Origin: CAYJAD01 sp964372165
Lineage (GTDB): Bacteria; Desulfobacterota; Desulfovibrionia; Desulfovibrionales; Desulfovibrionaceae
NCBI GenBank assembly: GCA_964372165.1
Contig: CAYJPT010000139.1
Coordinates: forward strand, 1-6,055
DNA length: 6,055 bases
Reading direction: 5' to 3'
Position numbers and translations under genes: made by a program. The notes beneath the pieces were generated by a model. That model was not told where the DNA came from. It worked only from the letters and a program-made list of their open reading frames with translations, and searched no databases. Below are positions 5,260 through 6,055 of this stretch, one piece after another; position 1 is the first letter of the stretch, and the number at the start of each line of letters is the position of its first letter.

Positions 5260-5289
5260 AACTGCTAAATATATTATGTGGGAGTAACT

Positions 5290-5979
5290 ATGCCCCTTCG
5301 AATAGCAATTCTTGCTTCAGGTAGTGGGAGTAATGCTCAAGCCATTTTTGATCAAATTTCTGCAGGCAGACTTGATGCACAGGTTTGTTTAGTAGCAAGC
5401 AATAGGCCCAATGCGAAAGTGCTTGAGCGTGCAACAAAATTTGGTGTTCCTACTTTAGCGTTAGATCATACAGCATATGCCAGCCGTGAAAGTTTTGATA
5501 CTGCCCTTGTTGAGGCTATAAAAGAAAGTGGAGCTGAGCTGGTTGTGCTTGCAGGATACATGCGTATTTTGACCTCAATATTTATTGAGAGCTTTGTTGA
5601 TAAAATTATTAATGTACATCCGGCATTATTGCCAAGCTTTATTGGCGCACATGGAGCAGAAGATGCTTGCCGCTGGGGAGTGAAAGTTTCTGGTTGTACA
5701 GTGCATTTTGTGGATGAAGAGATTGACCATGGTGCTATTATAGCACAGGCAGTAGTACCACTTATGCCTAATGATGATGGAAAAAGTTTGCAGCAGCGTA
5801 TTCAAACGATGGAACACCGTATTTATCCTCAGGTTATACAGTGGTTTGCTGAGGGCAGAGTAAGTATTGCGCAAAGGCGCGTAAACATAGCACCTAGCGA
5901 GCAGAATTTAGCCTCAGTTGATAATGCTTGTGGCATACATTGCGGCTTTGTCTGGCCGCCCTTGGAAGAGGGTTTTTAA
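5290..5979 (+). CDS. purN: Phosphoribosylglycinamide formyltransferase (GART)
   Basis: PurN transfers the formyl group of 10-formyl-THF to glycinamide ribonucleotide, the third step of purine synthesis. The 229-residue product has the phosphate-binding loop GSGSN (11-15), VVLAGYMRIL (85-94), the catalytic pair Asn108 and His110 in INVHPALLPS, and Asp146 in DEEIDHG. The TMEHRIYP block (173-180) is near the end of the normal domain. I chose the ATG at 5290: GGGAG (5280-5284) lies 5 bases upstream, and the protein then starts two residues before the first beta strand (RIAILASG). The in-frame GTG at 5278 has no ribosome-binding site. Compared with the 212-residue E. coli enzyme there is a C-terminal tail (about 195-229) with Cys214 and Cys218 (CGIHC) and an end of PPLEEGF. 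The tail should not affect the catalytic core. It is 30 bases from roo, so read-through from the oxygen-defence cluster is plausible. Confidence 0.95.
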   Translation: MPLRIAILASGSGSNAQAIFDQISAGRLDAQVCLVASNRPNAKVLERATKFGVPTLALDHTAYASRESFDTALVEAIKESGAELVVLAGYMRILTSIFIESFVDKIINVHPALLPSFIGAHGAEDACRWGVKVSGCTVHFVDEEIDHGAIIAQAVVPLMPNDDGKSLQQRIQTMEHRIYPQVIQWFAEGRVSIAQRRVNIAPSEQNLASVDNACGIHCGFVWPPLEEGF

Positions 5980-5986
5980 GGAAATA

Positions 5987-6016
5987 CTGATTTATTCTTT
6001 AAGCAGAATAAATCAG
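5987..6016 (+). terminator. Perfect 12-bp hairpin after purN
   Basis: CTGATTTATTCT (5987-5998) and its exact complement (6005-6016) enclose a 6-base loop. It starts 7 bases after the purN stop codon. A second small inverted repeat, AAGGCA-CAC-TGCCTT (6018-6032), follows immediately. As with the other gene-end hairpins here, no T-run follows either stem. The position suggests the 3' end of the roo-purN transcript. Confidence 0.5.
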
Positions 6017-6055
6017 AAAGGCACACTGCCTTCATTCGCCCTGTGGGACGCAAAA

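Noticed and set aside
5278..5289. GTG start for PurN
   Set aside because: The GGGAG ribosome-binding site (5280-5284) overlaps this codon region and serves the ATG at 5290.

Overview
The window looks like a piece of an AT-rich genome from the Desulfovibrionaceae or close relatives (sulfate reducers and host-associated kin). The main evidence is the cluster dfx (desulfoferrodoxin, a superoxide reductase), rub (rubredoxin) and roo (rubredoxin:oxygen oxidoreductase). I know this trio as a Desulfovibrio hallmark, and all three proteins keep their full metal-ligand sets. Most members of the family have higher GC than this, so a low-GC, possibly host-associated lineage is an inference. I cannot name a species from the sequence.

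Layout. Bases 1-142 hold the end of an upstream unit (a long hairpin at 39-79) and a possible promoter. A membrane-anchored lytic-transglycosylase-like protein (143-847, +) converges on metF (897-1787, -), with a perfect 20-bp hairpin at 848-890 between them. A divergent intergenic region (1788-2224) carries the metF promoter with an overlapping palindrome, a possible small RNA, and an extended -10 promoter for an exported phosphodiester-glycosidase-like (DUF2233/NAGPA) protein (2225-3046, +). A 301-base leader region (3047-3347) rich in inverted repeats precedes dfx (3348-3722) and rub (3735-3890). A 14-bp hairpin (3898-3935) and a 121-base gap separate rub from roo (4057-5259). purN (5290-5979) follows roo by 30 bases, and another hairpin closes the window.

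How the genes fit together. Dfx reduces superoxide to peroxide using electrons that rubredoxin can supply, and Roo takes electrons from rubredoxin to reduce O2 to water. The cluster is therefore a compact oxygen-defence module for an anaerobe. MetF and PurN both use folate one-carbon units, for methionine and purines respectively, but lie in different transcription units. The lytic transglycosylase and the DUF2233 protein both appear to act outside the cytoplasmic membrane.

Several start codons were placed internally from ribosome-binding sites and family start points: metF at 1787, the DUF2233 protein at 2225, dfx at 3348 and purN at 5290. I see no tRNA, rRNA, CRISPR array, insertion sequence or phage gene. 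I do not see an obviously new multi-gene system. The most unusual material is non-coding: a set of long perfect hairpins without U-tracts after genes, a pseudoknot-capable dfx leader, and the palindrome on the metF promoter.
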